A stretch of DNA of 9,408 bases from positions 1 to 9,408 of the forward strand of contig CAYJIR010000054.1 in the NCBI GenBank assembly GCA_964370295.1, written 5' to 3'. This document shows positions 1 to 6,487 of this stretch, in pieces. The position numbers and the translations under genes were made by a program. Each line of letters starts with the position of its first letter. The first letter of the stretch is position 1. This DNA comes from JAAYCI01 sp964370295 (lineage in GTDB: Bacteria; Bacillota; Clostridia; Oscillospirales; Ruminococcaceae). The notes below the pieces were generated by a model. The model saw only the letters and a list, made by a program, of their open reading frames with translations, searched no databases and was not told the DNA's origin.

Positions 1-2
1 TT

Positions 3-149
3 TATTCAGCAGGCATTATTTATCACCATGTTTTCCTGGATATCATCCATGTGGTGTTTTCTGCCATCGCTTTGATTTTGGCGATGTTTTTCTTCGCAAT
101 GCTCGGTATGTCATACTTTTACCATCGGAAAACCGGAATGTTTGAATGA
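3..149 (+). CDS. C-terminal end of a membrane protein (partial, runs off the left edge)
   Basis: The frame is open from the window edge to a TGA at 147-149, giving 48 visible residues. A hydrophobic segment of about 20 residues (FSAIALILAMFFFAMLGMSY) is followed by a short basic tail ending HRKTGMFE. This is the usual look of a last transmembrane helix with a cytoplasmic tail. A second forward frame is also open over this short stretch, but its translation is rich in Cys, Pro and Arg and does not look like protein. The family cannot be recognised from this fragment. No clear terminator follows the stop. Confidence 0.55.
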   Translation, partial: YSAGIIYHHVFLDIIHVVFSAIALILAMFFFAMLGMSYFYHRKTGMFE

Positions 150-823
150 ACAGAGCCTGCGATTCTTTTTGCGTGTTTGGTGTTTACGCTGACGGCTCCG
201 CTCTATATTTGGGGGATAATTGGCATATAGATAAGGCCCAGTGCCAGCGTCAAACTCAAAAACAGTGCCAAATTTTTTTGGTTCACATTCATTTTTTTCG
301 TTCCTTTATAAACGGTTTTACGATTACTCTACCTGTATATAATTACATGAAAAAAGTATAGCACAAACAGGCACAAAAAAAACAAGCTTGCCATTCAAAA
401 AAATGGACAAAAAACATGTGGGAAATATTTAAAAAAGGCACAAAACAAAAACATCGCCACTGTATTGAATTTCTATAGGGTGCATGGTCACTGTATGAAT
501 TGTGCAGATTTCGATATTTTTTTCGTGTGATGGGGCACAAAAGAGATGAACACCTTTATGGAATTTGTGCTTTTGTGACGAAGCTAGACGGAAAATATGT
601 CAAAAAATGAAACCACCTCATCTGTTTCACCGCGAACAGGCGTTAACGAAACCCAAAGATACGCTCTCCACTGTGGGCACAGAATATAAAATCACATTTG
701 TCCCCACGCATTCTACTTTGGCCACCAATACGGCAATTGAAACCGGCTCCCCTTTGGGAAAATAGACACAGTTCGTTTGCTGAAATATATGTTTTGCAAC
801 CGTTTTGCTTTGCCAAAGCGAAC
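150..823. other. Long AT-rich intergenic region without a confident gene
   Basis: No ORF here has both a convincing translation and a good start. The heptamer GCACAAA occurs at 361, 371, 438 and 535 and its complement near 564, which may be chance in A-rich DNA. CACAAAAG (536-543) and CTTTTGTG (570-577) form an 8-bp inverted repeat with a long loop. On the minus strand, two open frames (627-899 and 584 to about 656) give protein-like translations but have no start codon, so this could be a decayed gene. A possible 29-codon ORF is listed separately. Confidence 0.5.
203..292 (-). CDS. Possible 29-residue hydrophobic peptide, or the 5' stub of a broken membrane gene
   Basis: On the minus strand an ATG (292-290) is preceded by AAAGGAA about 8 nt upstream and opens a 29-codon frame ending in TAG at 205-203. 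The peptide begins MNVNQKNLALFLS and continues as one hydrophobic stretch ending in PIIPQI. It resembles the first helix of a transporter more than a finished protein. After the stop the frame runs on for about 27 codons, so a nonsense-truncated gene is also possible. A weak promoter-like pair lies upstream (TTGTGC with TTATAT). The family is not recognised, and chance is not excluded. Confidence 0.25.
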   Translation of the reverse strand: MNVNQKNLALFLSLTLALGLIYMPIIPQI

Positions 824-852
824 TTGACAGATATTTTAAAATATGATAAAGT
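824..852 (+). promoter_or_regulatory. Probable promoter of the regulator-ABC operon
   Basis: A consensus -35 hexamer TTGACA (824-829) is followed 17 nt later by a weak -10, TAAAGT (847-852); GATAAA at 845-850 with 15-nt spacing is the alternative. A perfect 14-bp palindrome, ATATTTTAAAATAT (831-844), fills the spacer. Transcription would start near 858-860, inside the palindrome at 857-880, which would suit repression. The poor -10 would suit a promoter that needs an activator, but the palindrome is too far downstream for classical activation. Confidence 0.4.
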
Positions 853-856
853 TGTA

Positions 857-880
857 GTTGGTTAGCGGTTGCTAACCAAC
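857..880. promoter_or_regulatory. Perfect palindrome, probable operator of the adjacent Crp/Fnr regulator
   Basis: GTTGGTTAGC (857-866) and GCTAACCAAC (871-880) are exact reverse complements separated by GGTT. The core, TTAGC-N4-GCTAA, has the 5-4-5 geometry of FNR sites (TTGAT-N4-ATCAA) and of the CprK dehalobox (TTAAT-N4-ATTAA). It lies 25 bp before the start codon of a Crp/Fnr-family gene and just downstream of a TTGACA promoter, so autoregulation is the simplest reading. As RNA it could also form a 10-bp hairpin in the 5' leader. Confidence 0.6.
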
Positions 881-905
881 CTTGCTTTCGAGGTGAGCGT
901 TATCC

Positions 906-1571
906 ATGGAAATTTCTGAAATCAAGGCCAGCATAGAGCAATCGACCTTCCTATCCGGATATTCTTTTCTCTCTGAAAACGCTTTGGTGCGTCATTATGA
1001 AAAGGGATGCATCGTGTATGATGAAGTGGACGGCATGCCCTGTGTTGCCCTCATCCACACGGGCGAAGTTGCTGTTTTATTTGCCTGTGCCGACGGCAGA
1101 GAAATCCACCTAAACACCCTGAAGCGTGGCCATTGTTTTGGTGTGAGCAATTTGCTGTGTGCCCAGGAGCTTTGCAGCACTTTGCAGTGCAAAACGGCTG
1201 TCACCATCATATATATCGCCAAAAACACCGTGGTGCAGACAATGGAAAAAAGTGCTTCTCTTGCTATGAGGTATGCCGGCCACTGTAACGAAAAAATCAA
1301 TTTTCTCATTCATCGTATCGAGCTTTTAACCATACAATCGAGCAGAGAAAAAGTGATTCGCCACTTGCTTCTTCAGAAAAATGAAGAAAACCGCGTTTGT
1401 TTTGGTTGCACCAAAGAACGCCTGGCCTCCTACCTTGGCATCAGCAGAGCCGCTATCTACCGTGAACTTCGCTTTTTGCAAAGCAAAAACCTTATCACCC
1501 TTGGAAAAAATGCTGTTTTCATTCTTGATGAATCGGCGTTAATTCAAATAATCGAACAGAAAGGGATTTAA
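906..1571 (+). CDS. Crp/Fnr-family transcriptional regulator
   Basis: This 221-residue protein has the length and order of the family. Residues about 15-110 form a cyclic-nucleotide-binding-like beta roll (HTGEVAVLF, then LKRGHCFGVSNLL). A dimerisation helix spans about 115-150, and a C-terminal winged helix has its helix-turn-helix at about 169-193 (TKERLASYLGISRAAIYREL). In the recognition helix Arg186 aligns with the conserved Arg of FNR, while the FNR Glu and Ser positions are Ala182 and Tyr185, so a target different from TTGAT is expected. The protein has ten cysteines, including a Cys165-x-x-Cys168 just before the HTH. GAGGTGA (890-896) lies 9 nt before the ATG. The stop is 3 nt before the next gene's ATG, indicating one operon. 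The effector is unknown. Confidence 0.88.
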   Translation: MEISEIKASIEQSTFLSGYSFLSENALVRHYEKGCIVYDEVDGMPCVALIHTGEVAVLFACADGREIHLNTLKRGHCFGVSNLLCAQELCSTLQCKTAVTIIYIAKNTVVQTMEKSASLAMRYAGHCNEKINFLIHRIELLTIQSSREKVIRHLLLQKNEENRVCFGCTKERLASYLGISRAAIYRELRFLQSKNLITLGKNAVFILDESALIQIIEQKGI

Positions 1572-1574
1572 AAT

Positions 1575-2654
1575 ATGAAAAAAATCACAGCTCTTTTACT
1601 TGCCGGTGCATTCTCGCTGTCCATGCTGGCGGCCTGTTCTTCTAGCGATAGCCAAAGTGAAGCCGTTTCAACGCCTGTGGCATCCTCTACCCCTGCCTCT
1701 TCGTCCATGGCAATGTCTGAATCCATGGCAGAATCCACAGCAGATGCGGTGGACGTGCGTGTTTTGGGGCTAAAAGGGCCCACCACGATGGGCATGGTGC
1801 AATTTATGGATGGTGTAGACAACGGAGAAATCAACGACAACAACTATACTTTTGAAATGGTGGCCGACACCAGCGAGGTGGCCGCCAAAATCGGCACTGC
1901 CGAGGTAGACATTGCCGCCGTGCCTGCAAATCTTGCCTCTGTGATTTATAACAACACCGATGGTGCCGTAGAAGTGCTGGCCATCAACACCTTGGGCGTT
2001 TTATACATCGTGGAAAATGGCGAGAGCCTCACCTCTATAGAAGATTTGCGTGGGCAAACCATCCATGCCACAGGCAAAGGGGCCACACCCGAGTTTTCTT
2101 TGCGTTACGTTCTTTCACAAAATGGCATTGACCCCGACAACGATGTGACCATTGAATGGCACGCAGAAGCAACCGAAGTGCTATCTTCCATTGCCGATGT
2201 ACCGAATGCCATCGCGATGTTACCGGAGCCCTTTGTCACAACGGCGCTCACCTCGAATGAAAGCTTGCGCGTTGCCCTAGATTTAACCGAGGAATGGGAT
2301 GCCGTGCAGGCCGATGCCGAAATCCCCTCACAACTTGTGACGGGTGTTGTGATTGGCCGCAGCGAATTTATCGCAGAAAACCCGACGGCCGTAGAGGCTT
2401 TTCTTTCCCACTATGAAGAATCTATAAACTATATCAACAACGATTTAGAAGGCGGAGCAGCGCTCGTTGGCCAATATGAAATTGTGCCCGAGGCCGTGGC
2501 TTTACAAGCCATTCCAAACTGCAATATCACCTACATTGCAGGCAGTGAAATGAAAGACACTCTACATGGATACTTAACTGTTTTATTCGATCAAGCGCCG
2601 GAATCTGTGGGTGGTGCCTTGCCGGACGACGCTTTCTATTATGGGCAAGAATAG
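1575..2654 (+). CDS. ABC transporter substrate-binding lipoprotein (NMT1/SsuA-like)
   Basis: This 359-residue protein has a lipoprotein signal peptide: KK near the N-terminus, a hydrophobic core, and lipobox LAAC with lipidated Cys21. A Ser/Thr/Ala/Met-rich linker (about 22-58) follows. The rest resembles periplasmic-binding proteins of the NitT/TauT (NMT1/THI5-like, SsuA/TauA) class: an opening VRVLGLKGPTTMGM, AAKIGTAEVDIAAVPANLAS, LTSIEDLRGQTIHATGKGATPEFSLRYVL in separate blocks, and the typical AMLPEPFVTTAL. It would be anchored outside the membrane and deliver a small solute to the permease encoded next. The substrate cannot be read from the sequence; sulfonates, nitrogenous compounds or pyrimidine-like thiamine precursors are typical of the class. 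AAAGGG lies about 10 nt before the ATG. The 3' end overlaps the permease start by 14 nt. Confidence 0.85.
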   Translation: MKKITALLLAGAFSLSMLAACSSSDSQSEAVSTPVASSTPASSSMAMSESMAESTADAVDVRVLGLKGPTTMGMVQFMDGVDNGEINDNNYTFEMVADTSEVAAKIGTAEVDIAAVPANLASVIYNNTDGAVEVLAINTLGVLYIVENGESLTSIEDLRGQTIHATGKGATPEFSLRYVLSQNGIDPDNDVTIEWHAEATEVLSSIADVPNAIAMLPEPFVTTALTSNESLRVALDLTEEWDAVQADAEIPSQLVTGVVIGRSEFIAENPTAVEAFLSHYEESINYINNDLEGGAALVGQYEIVPEAVALQAIPNCNITYIAGSEMKDTLHGYLTVLFDQAPESVGGALPDDAFYYGQE

Positions 2655-3408
2655 AAAATCCACAAAAACGGAGATACTCAAACCTTGGGCTGTGCTTTTG
2701 GCACTGTTCCTATGGCAAGCTGTGGCTATGGTTATCGATCAAAGAATTTTAATTGTATCGCCCCTTGCCGTTTTAAAAAAACTTTTTGAAATTGTGCCTA
2801 CGGCCAATTTTTGGGGCGCTGTTGCCTTTAGTTTTTTGCGCATTGTGGGTGGTTTTTTAGCAGGGATGGCCTGTGCGGTTGCGCTGGCCATCCCTGCTTC
2901 TTGTTTTGCGTTTGTGCGCGACTTGCTCTCCCCTTTTATGCTCACCATCAAGTCTATCCCGGTAGCCTCTTTTGTCATTTTGGCACTCATTTGGTTTTCT
3001 TCACAAAACCTCGCTATACTCATCAGCTTTTTGATGGTATTACCCATTGTGTATACCAGTGTGTTGGAAGGAATTCGCCACACCGACCAAAATCTTTTGG
3101 AAATGGCAAAGATTTTCCATGTCACAGCCTGCAAAAAGATTCGATATATTTATTTTTTCGAGGTGTATCCTTTTTTTGTTTCCGGTGTTAAGGTAGCCCT
3201 TGGCCTCAGCTGGAAATCCGGCATTGCGGCCGAGGTCATCGGCATTCCCGACCATTCTATCGGTGAAAACCTGTTTAATGCTAAAATTTTCTTGGATACT
3301 TCCTCCCTTTTTGCATGGACGATTGTGATTGTTTTGCTCAGTGTTGGCTTTGAAAAGTTATTTTTGTTTTTACTGCGCTTGTTTTATGCACAAATGCAAA
3401 AGGGGTAG
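2641..3408 (+). CDS. ABC transporter permease, NitT/TauT (SsuC/TauC-like) type
   Basis: This inner-membrane subunit of 255 residues has about six hydrophobic segments (roughly 14-34, 58-90, 99-120, 122-142, 172-190 and 222-248). It carries the cytoplasmic EAA loop that docks on the ATPase, here EMAKIFHVTACKKIRY (154-169), with His where the conserved Gly of the loop usually stands. SIPVASFVILALIWF and WKSGIAAEVIG are typical of SsuC/TauC-like permeases. The ATG at 2641 is preferred because MGKNRK starts the natural protein. The longer frame from GTG 2611 would overlap the upstream gene's coding end and has no better ribosome-binding site. The start overlaps the upstream stop, suggesting translational coupling. 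No ATP-binding subunit follows, so the ATPase must come from elsewhere. Confidence 0.85.
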   Translation: MGKNRKSTKTEILKPWAVLLALFLWQAVAMVIDQRILIVSPLAVLKKLFEIVPTANFWGAVAFSFLRIVGGFLAGMACAVALAIPASCFAFVRDLLSPFMLTIKSIPVASFVILALIWFSSQNLAILISFLMVLPIVYTSVLEGIRHTDQNLLEMAKIFHVTACKKIRYIYFFEVYPFFVSGVKVALGLSWKSGIAAEVIGIPDHSIGENLFNAKIFLDTSSLFAWTIVIVLLSVGFEKLFLFLLRLFYAQMQKG

Positions 3409-3520
3409 CTGGTTTAGATCGGCTATCCGCCAAAAGAAGATGCCCAAAAAAAATCTTTCCACAAAATTAACGGGCTGAAAAAACGAAAAAAAACAATAAA
3501 CTTGGGTAAGAATAGTACAA

Positions 3521-3562
3521 TCAACGGCAATGGGTTTTCCGTTGAAATAAGCCCTTGCCGTT
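3521..3562. terminator. Hairpin between convergent genes, possible bidirectional terminator
   Basis: AACGGCAA (3523-3530) pairs with TTGCCGTT (3555-3562). Across a bulged T the stem continues with GGG/CCC. A mutually exclusive 7-bp stem is also possible, TCAACGG (3521-3527) with CCGTTGA (3539-3545). The element sits between the convergent permease and mutS2-like genes and touches the mutS2-like stop codon. Neither strand has a clear T tract straight after the stem, so efficient intrinsic termination is uncertain. Confidence 0.4.
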
Positions 3563-5483
3563 ACGAAAATTCGTCGTGCACAATCACCAAATCCGGATGA
3601 TGGCCTTTGCCCATCTTATGTCTTGCCTTTCGGTTCTCAATCGTATCAAATACAATGGAAAAATCATAATCCGGTGGGTAAAGTTCGCTTGCCTTGGTTT
3701 TTAGTGTAAGCTTTGTGTGGTTCATCACTTTTTTCTCGCCTTTGATTTGAACCACAAAATCCCCTTTGTCGTTGGCGGGTTTATACACAATTCCGGTGGC
3801 ATTTTCACCTGCCACCGTCACACTGTCACCCATATCAAATTTAGTTTTAATACTATTTTTTGGGGTTGGAATGTCTTTTATAATCTTACTCGGGGCTTTT
3901 TTCTCATGTTTCTGCATGTCTTTCTGGCTCATACAGGGCTGTGTTTCCATGTTTGAAACCCCATCCCGATAAGCTTCTCTGCGTGCACGTTCAAGCAAGT
4001 GTTTTGGCAAGCCCAAACGCTCGGCAATAGATAAAGCACAGCTTTCCCCTGCTTCACCAACTTGTAGCCGATACAGGGGTTTTAAGTTTTCCTTGTCAAA
4101 GTCCATGCGGGCATTGATTAGAGAAGGGGTGTTTTTTGCATACTCTTTTATTTCCGGATAATGCGTTGTTGCCAAAAACAAGCATTCTTTTTTGCGCAGT
4201 TCTTCCAAAATAGAAATGGCTATCCCCATGCCCTCGGCAGGGTCTGTGCCGGAACCCAGCTCGTCCAAAAGCACCAAACTTTCGTGCGTCACCTGCTTTA
4301 AGATGGAAACAATATTTTGGATGTGGGAAGAAAAAGTAGATAAATTCTCTGAAATACTTTGCCCGTCACCGATATCGCATAAAAAATTGGCATGCATCGA
4401 AAACACACTTCCCTCTTCCACCGGCACATGAAGGCCACACTGTGCCATGAGCGAAAAAAGCCCCACCGCCTTTAAAGCCACCGTTTTGCCGCCGGTATTG
4501 GGCCCGGTGATGACCACGCCTGTATAGTCGTCTCCCAGCATAAAGTCCAAGGGAACGCACACATCTTGATTTAAAAGTGGGTGGCGACCCTTAATAATTT
4601 TAATGCATCGCTCTGGCAAAACAGGCACCTCTCTTGCATTTATTTCGCATGAATATTTTGCCTTTGCAAAGAAGAAATCTAAAATTTCCATATAATGCAT
4701 ATTGGTTCTTAGGTCTTTTTGATGCTCGTCTACCAAGCAAGACAAGGTATATAAAATTTTACGTTGCTCATTGTCTTCCTCAATTTCCAAAGTTGAGAGT
4801 TCCACTTGCAGTTTTCCAATGGCAGAAGGCTCGATAAACAATGTGCTGCCTGTGCCGGAACTATCCACAACAACACCGGAAACTTTGCTTTTGTGTTCTT
4901 TTTTCACAGGTAGGGCCAGCCTTCCGTTCCGGCTCACCACATTGCTATCGCTCAAATATTCTCTCTTTGTGCGCAGAATCGCCTCCATTTTTGCCTTGAT
5001 AGACAACTTCACCTTTTCGATTTTTCTTCTGACATCCTGTAGGGTTTTACTGGCCGCATCATCCACTTTGTTGTTTCGTATCGATCGCTCAATTTCAAAG
5101 CAAAGTTCCCCTGCTTGTGTAAAAGAACGCCCATAATAAGCAATGTCAATGTTCAGGTGTTCTGCCCGCCTCAAAAAGGCGGCCACCCTTTTGCACGAAT
5201 GAATGAAACTGGCCACGGTTAACAGTTGCTGAGGCATCAGCATAGAGCCTTTTTCGGCAAGCAAAAGAATGCTTTCAAGCTCTTTCATCGAGACCAGCGG
5301 TGGTGTGCCAATGCTTTCCAAAACCATTTTGGCTTCGGTGGTATCTTTCATGTGGTTTCGGCACATGCGCTCGTCAAGCGACGGCGCCAAACTAAGCAGT
5401 TTGTTTTTGGCATTTTCAGATAAAGCAAATTCACTTATATTTTGCAAAATTATATTAAATTCTAATGTTTCGTAGGCTTGCAT
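3561..5483 (-). CDS. mutS2: MutS2-like DNA-binding ATPase lacking the Smr domain
   Basis: The 640-residue product follows the MutS2 plan. An N-terminal lever/core region (about 1-300) includes a coiled coil near 130-175 and the GSTLFIEP block (212-219). The ATPase follows, with Walker A GPNTGGKT (327-334), DIGDGQSISENLSTF (370-384), Walker B LVLLDELGSGTDP (403-415; Asp407, Glu408) and the TTH switch (439-441). A charged linker then leads to a KOW/SH3-like segment (about 548-594). MutS2 proteins act on branched DNA or stalled, collided ribosomes and are usually about 780-790 residues with a C-terminal Smr nuclease/RNase domain. Here that domain is absent and replaced by about 42 residues (ELYPPDYDFSIVF onward). 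The frame ends naturally and every ATPase motif is intact, so this looks like a short subfamily rather than a broken gene. GAGGA lies about 8 nt before the ATG. Confidence 0.85.
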   Translation of the reverse strand: MQAYETLEFNIILQNISEFALSENAKNKLLSLAPSLDERMCRNHMKDTTEAKMVLESIGTPPLVSMKELESILLLAEKGSMLMPQQLLTVASFIHSCKRVAAFLRRAEHLNIDIAYYGRSFTQAGELCFEIERSIRNNKVDDAASKTLQDVRRKIEKVKLSIKAKMEAILRTKREYLSDSNVVSRNGRLALPVKKEHKSKVSGVVVDSSGTGSTLFIEPSAIGKLQVELSTLEIEEDNEQRKILYTLSCLVDEHQKDLRTNMHYMEILDFFFAKAKYSCEINAREVPVLPERCIKIIKGRHPLLNQDVCVPLDFMLGDDYTGVVITGPNTGGKTVALKAVGLFSLMAQCGLHVPVEEGSVFSMHANFLCDIGDGQSISENLSTFSSHIQNIVSILKQVTHESLVLLDELGSGTDPAEGMGIAISILEELRKKECLFLATTHYPEIKEYAKNTPSLINARMDFDKENLKPLYRLQVGEAGESCALSIAERLGLPKHLLERARREAYRDGVSNMETQPCMSQKDMQKHEKKAPSKIIKDIPTPKNSIKTKFDMGDSVTVAGENATGIVYKPANDKGDFVVQIKGEKKVMNHTKLTLKTKASELYPPDYDFSIVFDTIENRKARHKMGKGHHPDLVIVHDEFS

Positions 5484-5533
5484 TATGTTATCCTCGACTT
5501 TCTTTTCGGCCTATTTTGGGACAACAAAAAAGC

Positions 5534-5551
5534 GTATAGATACATCTATAC
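5534..5551. repeat. 18-bp inverted repeat upstream of the mutS2-like gene
   Basis: GTATAGAT (5534-5541) and ATCTATAC (5544-5551) are exact reverse complements separated by AC. The site lies about 50 bp before the mutS2-like start codon. On the minus strand it is followed within 2 nt by six Ts. It could be a protein-binding site or a weak AU-rich attenuator hairpin; the 2-nt spacing favours a DNA operator. Confidence 0.45.
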
Positions 5552-5686
5552 ACTCAAAACAGACCAAAGTATTTCATACTACCTAAAAGTCAAAAGTGTA
5601 TTTCGCCAGATGTAGTCCAAAAATATGCACGATTAAAAAATGACATCGGTATCGATTGCCATGGTTTTGAACGCATATTGTGATAA

Positions 5687-5719
5687 TTTGGTTTTTAAAA
5701 CAAAGTTTTTAAAACCAAA
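5687..5719. repeat. Long hairpin built from two tandem GTTTTTAAAAC units
   Basis: TTTGGTTTT (5687-5695) pairs with AAAACCAAA (5711-5719). After one T/T mismatch, AAAAC (5697-5701) pairs with GTTTT (5705-5709) around an AAA loop, so 14 of 15 stem positions pair. The same stretch contains an exact 11-bp direct repeat, GTTTTTAAAAC, at 5691-5701 and 5705-5715, a 14-bp period. It lies in the predicted mutS2-like leader. Confidence 0.5.
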
Positions 5720-5778
5720 CTTAGGCTACATTTAACACAAAGACACTCCTATCTATTCATTCCTTACACCGCTTGTAA

Positions 5779-5806
5779 AGTATATCACATTTTCACCATG
5801 TGTCAA
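5779..5806 (-). promoter_or_regulatory. Strong-looking minus-strand promoter for the mutS2-like gene
   Basis: Read on the minus strand, a perfect -35 TTGACA (5806-5801) is followed by a 16-nt spacer and a -10 TATACT (5784-5779). It points toward the mutS2-like gene, with transcription expected from about 5772. No other gene lies between this promoter and that gene. Confidence 0.6.
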
Positions 5807-5818
5807 GCCTTCATTCGT

Positions 5819-5850
5819 TGTTACACCCTTTGTATGTACTTTGTGTAACA
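5819..5850. promoter_or_regulatory. Inverted repeat immediately upstream of the minus-strand promoter
   Basis: TGTTACAC (5819-5826) and GTGTAACA (5843-5850) are exact reverse complements separated by 16 bp. The site lies roughly 47-78 bp upstream of the predicted start of transcription, where activator sites usually sit. It could instead be a hairpin near the end of the DUF6884-like transcript. The binding factor is unknown. Confidence 0.35.
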
Positions 5851-5991
5851 TTTATATTTTTCTTGCTCAGTCACACCGTGTCGGCACCACCTAAGGCGAA
5901 AAAAGAGAAGACAAAACAGCCATCCGCAGACACAAAATCGTTTATTTTCACGCTTTCCTGTATGCCACCATTTATTGCAACAGGCTCCCTC

Positions 5992-6423
5992 TTATGGTTT
6001 TTGTTTTTCCACCTCATTATTCATGTAAGCGATTTTTGTATCAACATTCATATCACGAAGTGGAAAAACAAATTTTTCAAAAGCTTTAACTTTTAATAAG
6101 GGTGTTAAGCACTCCGTTTCGGTTAAAACAATAAACTCATCCTCCCTTGGATTTAACTCTTTGTCTATCTGGTTTTTCACACCATTTGCCCAATCCATGG
6201 TTCTGTTTTCAGACCAATCTTTCATCGACAATTCATAGGGAGCAATGAAAGCATCTTCGTGTATCAGCCCATGTTTGGTGGATATGATATAGATTTTATC
6301 CACCTTTAAAGTTTTTGCATATTGATAGGAAGCGCTGAACAGTTCACTTGGTGAATATAGCTCTTTTGCCATGCATGTATAGCTTCTTTTCAACTTCGAA
6401 CAAGAAATCAATGCTATTTTCAT
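5992..6423 (-). CDS. DUF6884-like protein of unknown function
   Basis: The 143-residue product begins MKIALISCSKLKRSY and carries the blocks I associate with DUF6884: an N-terminal SCSKxK (7-12), ELYSPSELF (21-29), IYIISTKHGLI (44-54) and APYELSM (61-67). No signal peptide or membrane segment is seen, so it is probably cytoplasmic. Family members occur widely in bacteria and phages; I know of no established reaction, and distant likeness to base-modification enzymes with an ISC motif is only a guess. An upstream in-frame ATG at 6558 would add 45 residues of unlike sequence. The internal ATG at 6423 is chosen because GGAG lies 6 nt before it and it matches the family N-terminus. It is a single-gene unit. 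Confidence 0.7.
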   Translation of the reverse strand: MKIALISCSKLKRSYTCMAKELYSPSELFSASYQYAKTLKVDKIYIISTKHGLIHEDAFIAPYELSMKDWSENRTMDWANGVKNQIDKELNPREDEFIVLTETECLTPLLKVKAFEKFVFPLRDMNVDTKIAYMNNEVEKQKP

Positions 6424-6487
6424 AACCATCTCCATTCTACCGCTATGTGTCCGCACAAATGGGTCTAAAAAATGGCCGGCAACGGTA

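Larger units (their letters stand above)
5484..5778 (-). promoter_or_regulatory. Long 5' leader of the mutS2-like gene
   Basis: About 290 nt separate the predicted start of transcription (near 5772, minus strand) from the mutS2-like ATG. The leader holds the hairpin at 5687-5719 and the inverted repeat at 5534-5551. On the minus strand that repeat is followed by GC and then TTTTTT, an arrangement resembling a weak attenuator. Only tiny ORFs occur (for example a GTG frame of five codons after AGGAG near 5740, and a 28-codon ATG frame near 5675 without a ribosome-binding site). No known riboswitch class was recognised. Confidence 0.35.

Noticed and set aside
386..406. Small hairpin CCATT/AATGG as a terminator for the upstream gene
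   Set aside because: The stem is only 5 bp, AT-rich, and followed by A-rich rather than T-rich sequence on the plus strand.
565..765. 66-codon plus-strand frame
   Set aside because: No ribosome-binding site, no recognisable motif, and a low-quality translation. The opposite strand reads more like protein here.
2611..2640. Longer permease start at GTG 2611
   Set aside because: The extra ten residues are out-of-frame reading of the upstream lipoprotein's conserved end. The ATG at 2641 gives a natural permease N-terminus.
5899..5979. 26-codon minus-strand GTG frame after the DUF6884-like gene
   Set aside because: The AGGA is only about 4 nt from the GTG, and the translation matches nothing I recognise. 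Too short to support without conservation data.
5800..6096. 98-codon plus-strand frame overlapping the DUF6884-like gene end
   Set aside because: It uses a GTG start inside the minus-strand promoter, has no ribosome-binding site, and is antisense to a recognised gene.
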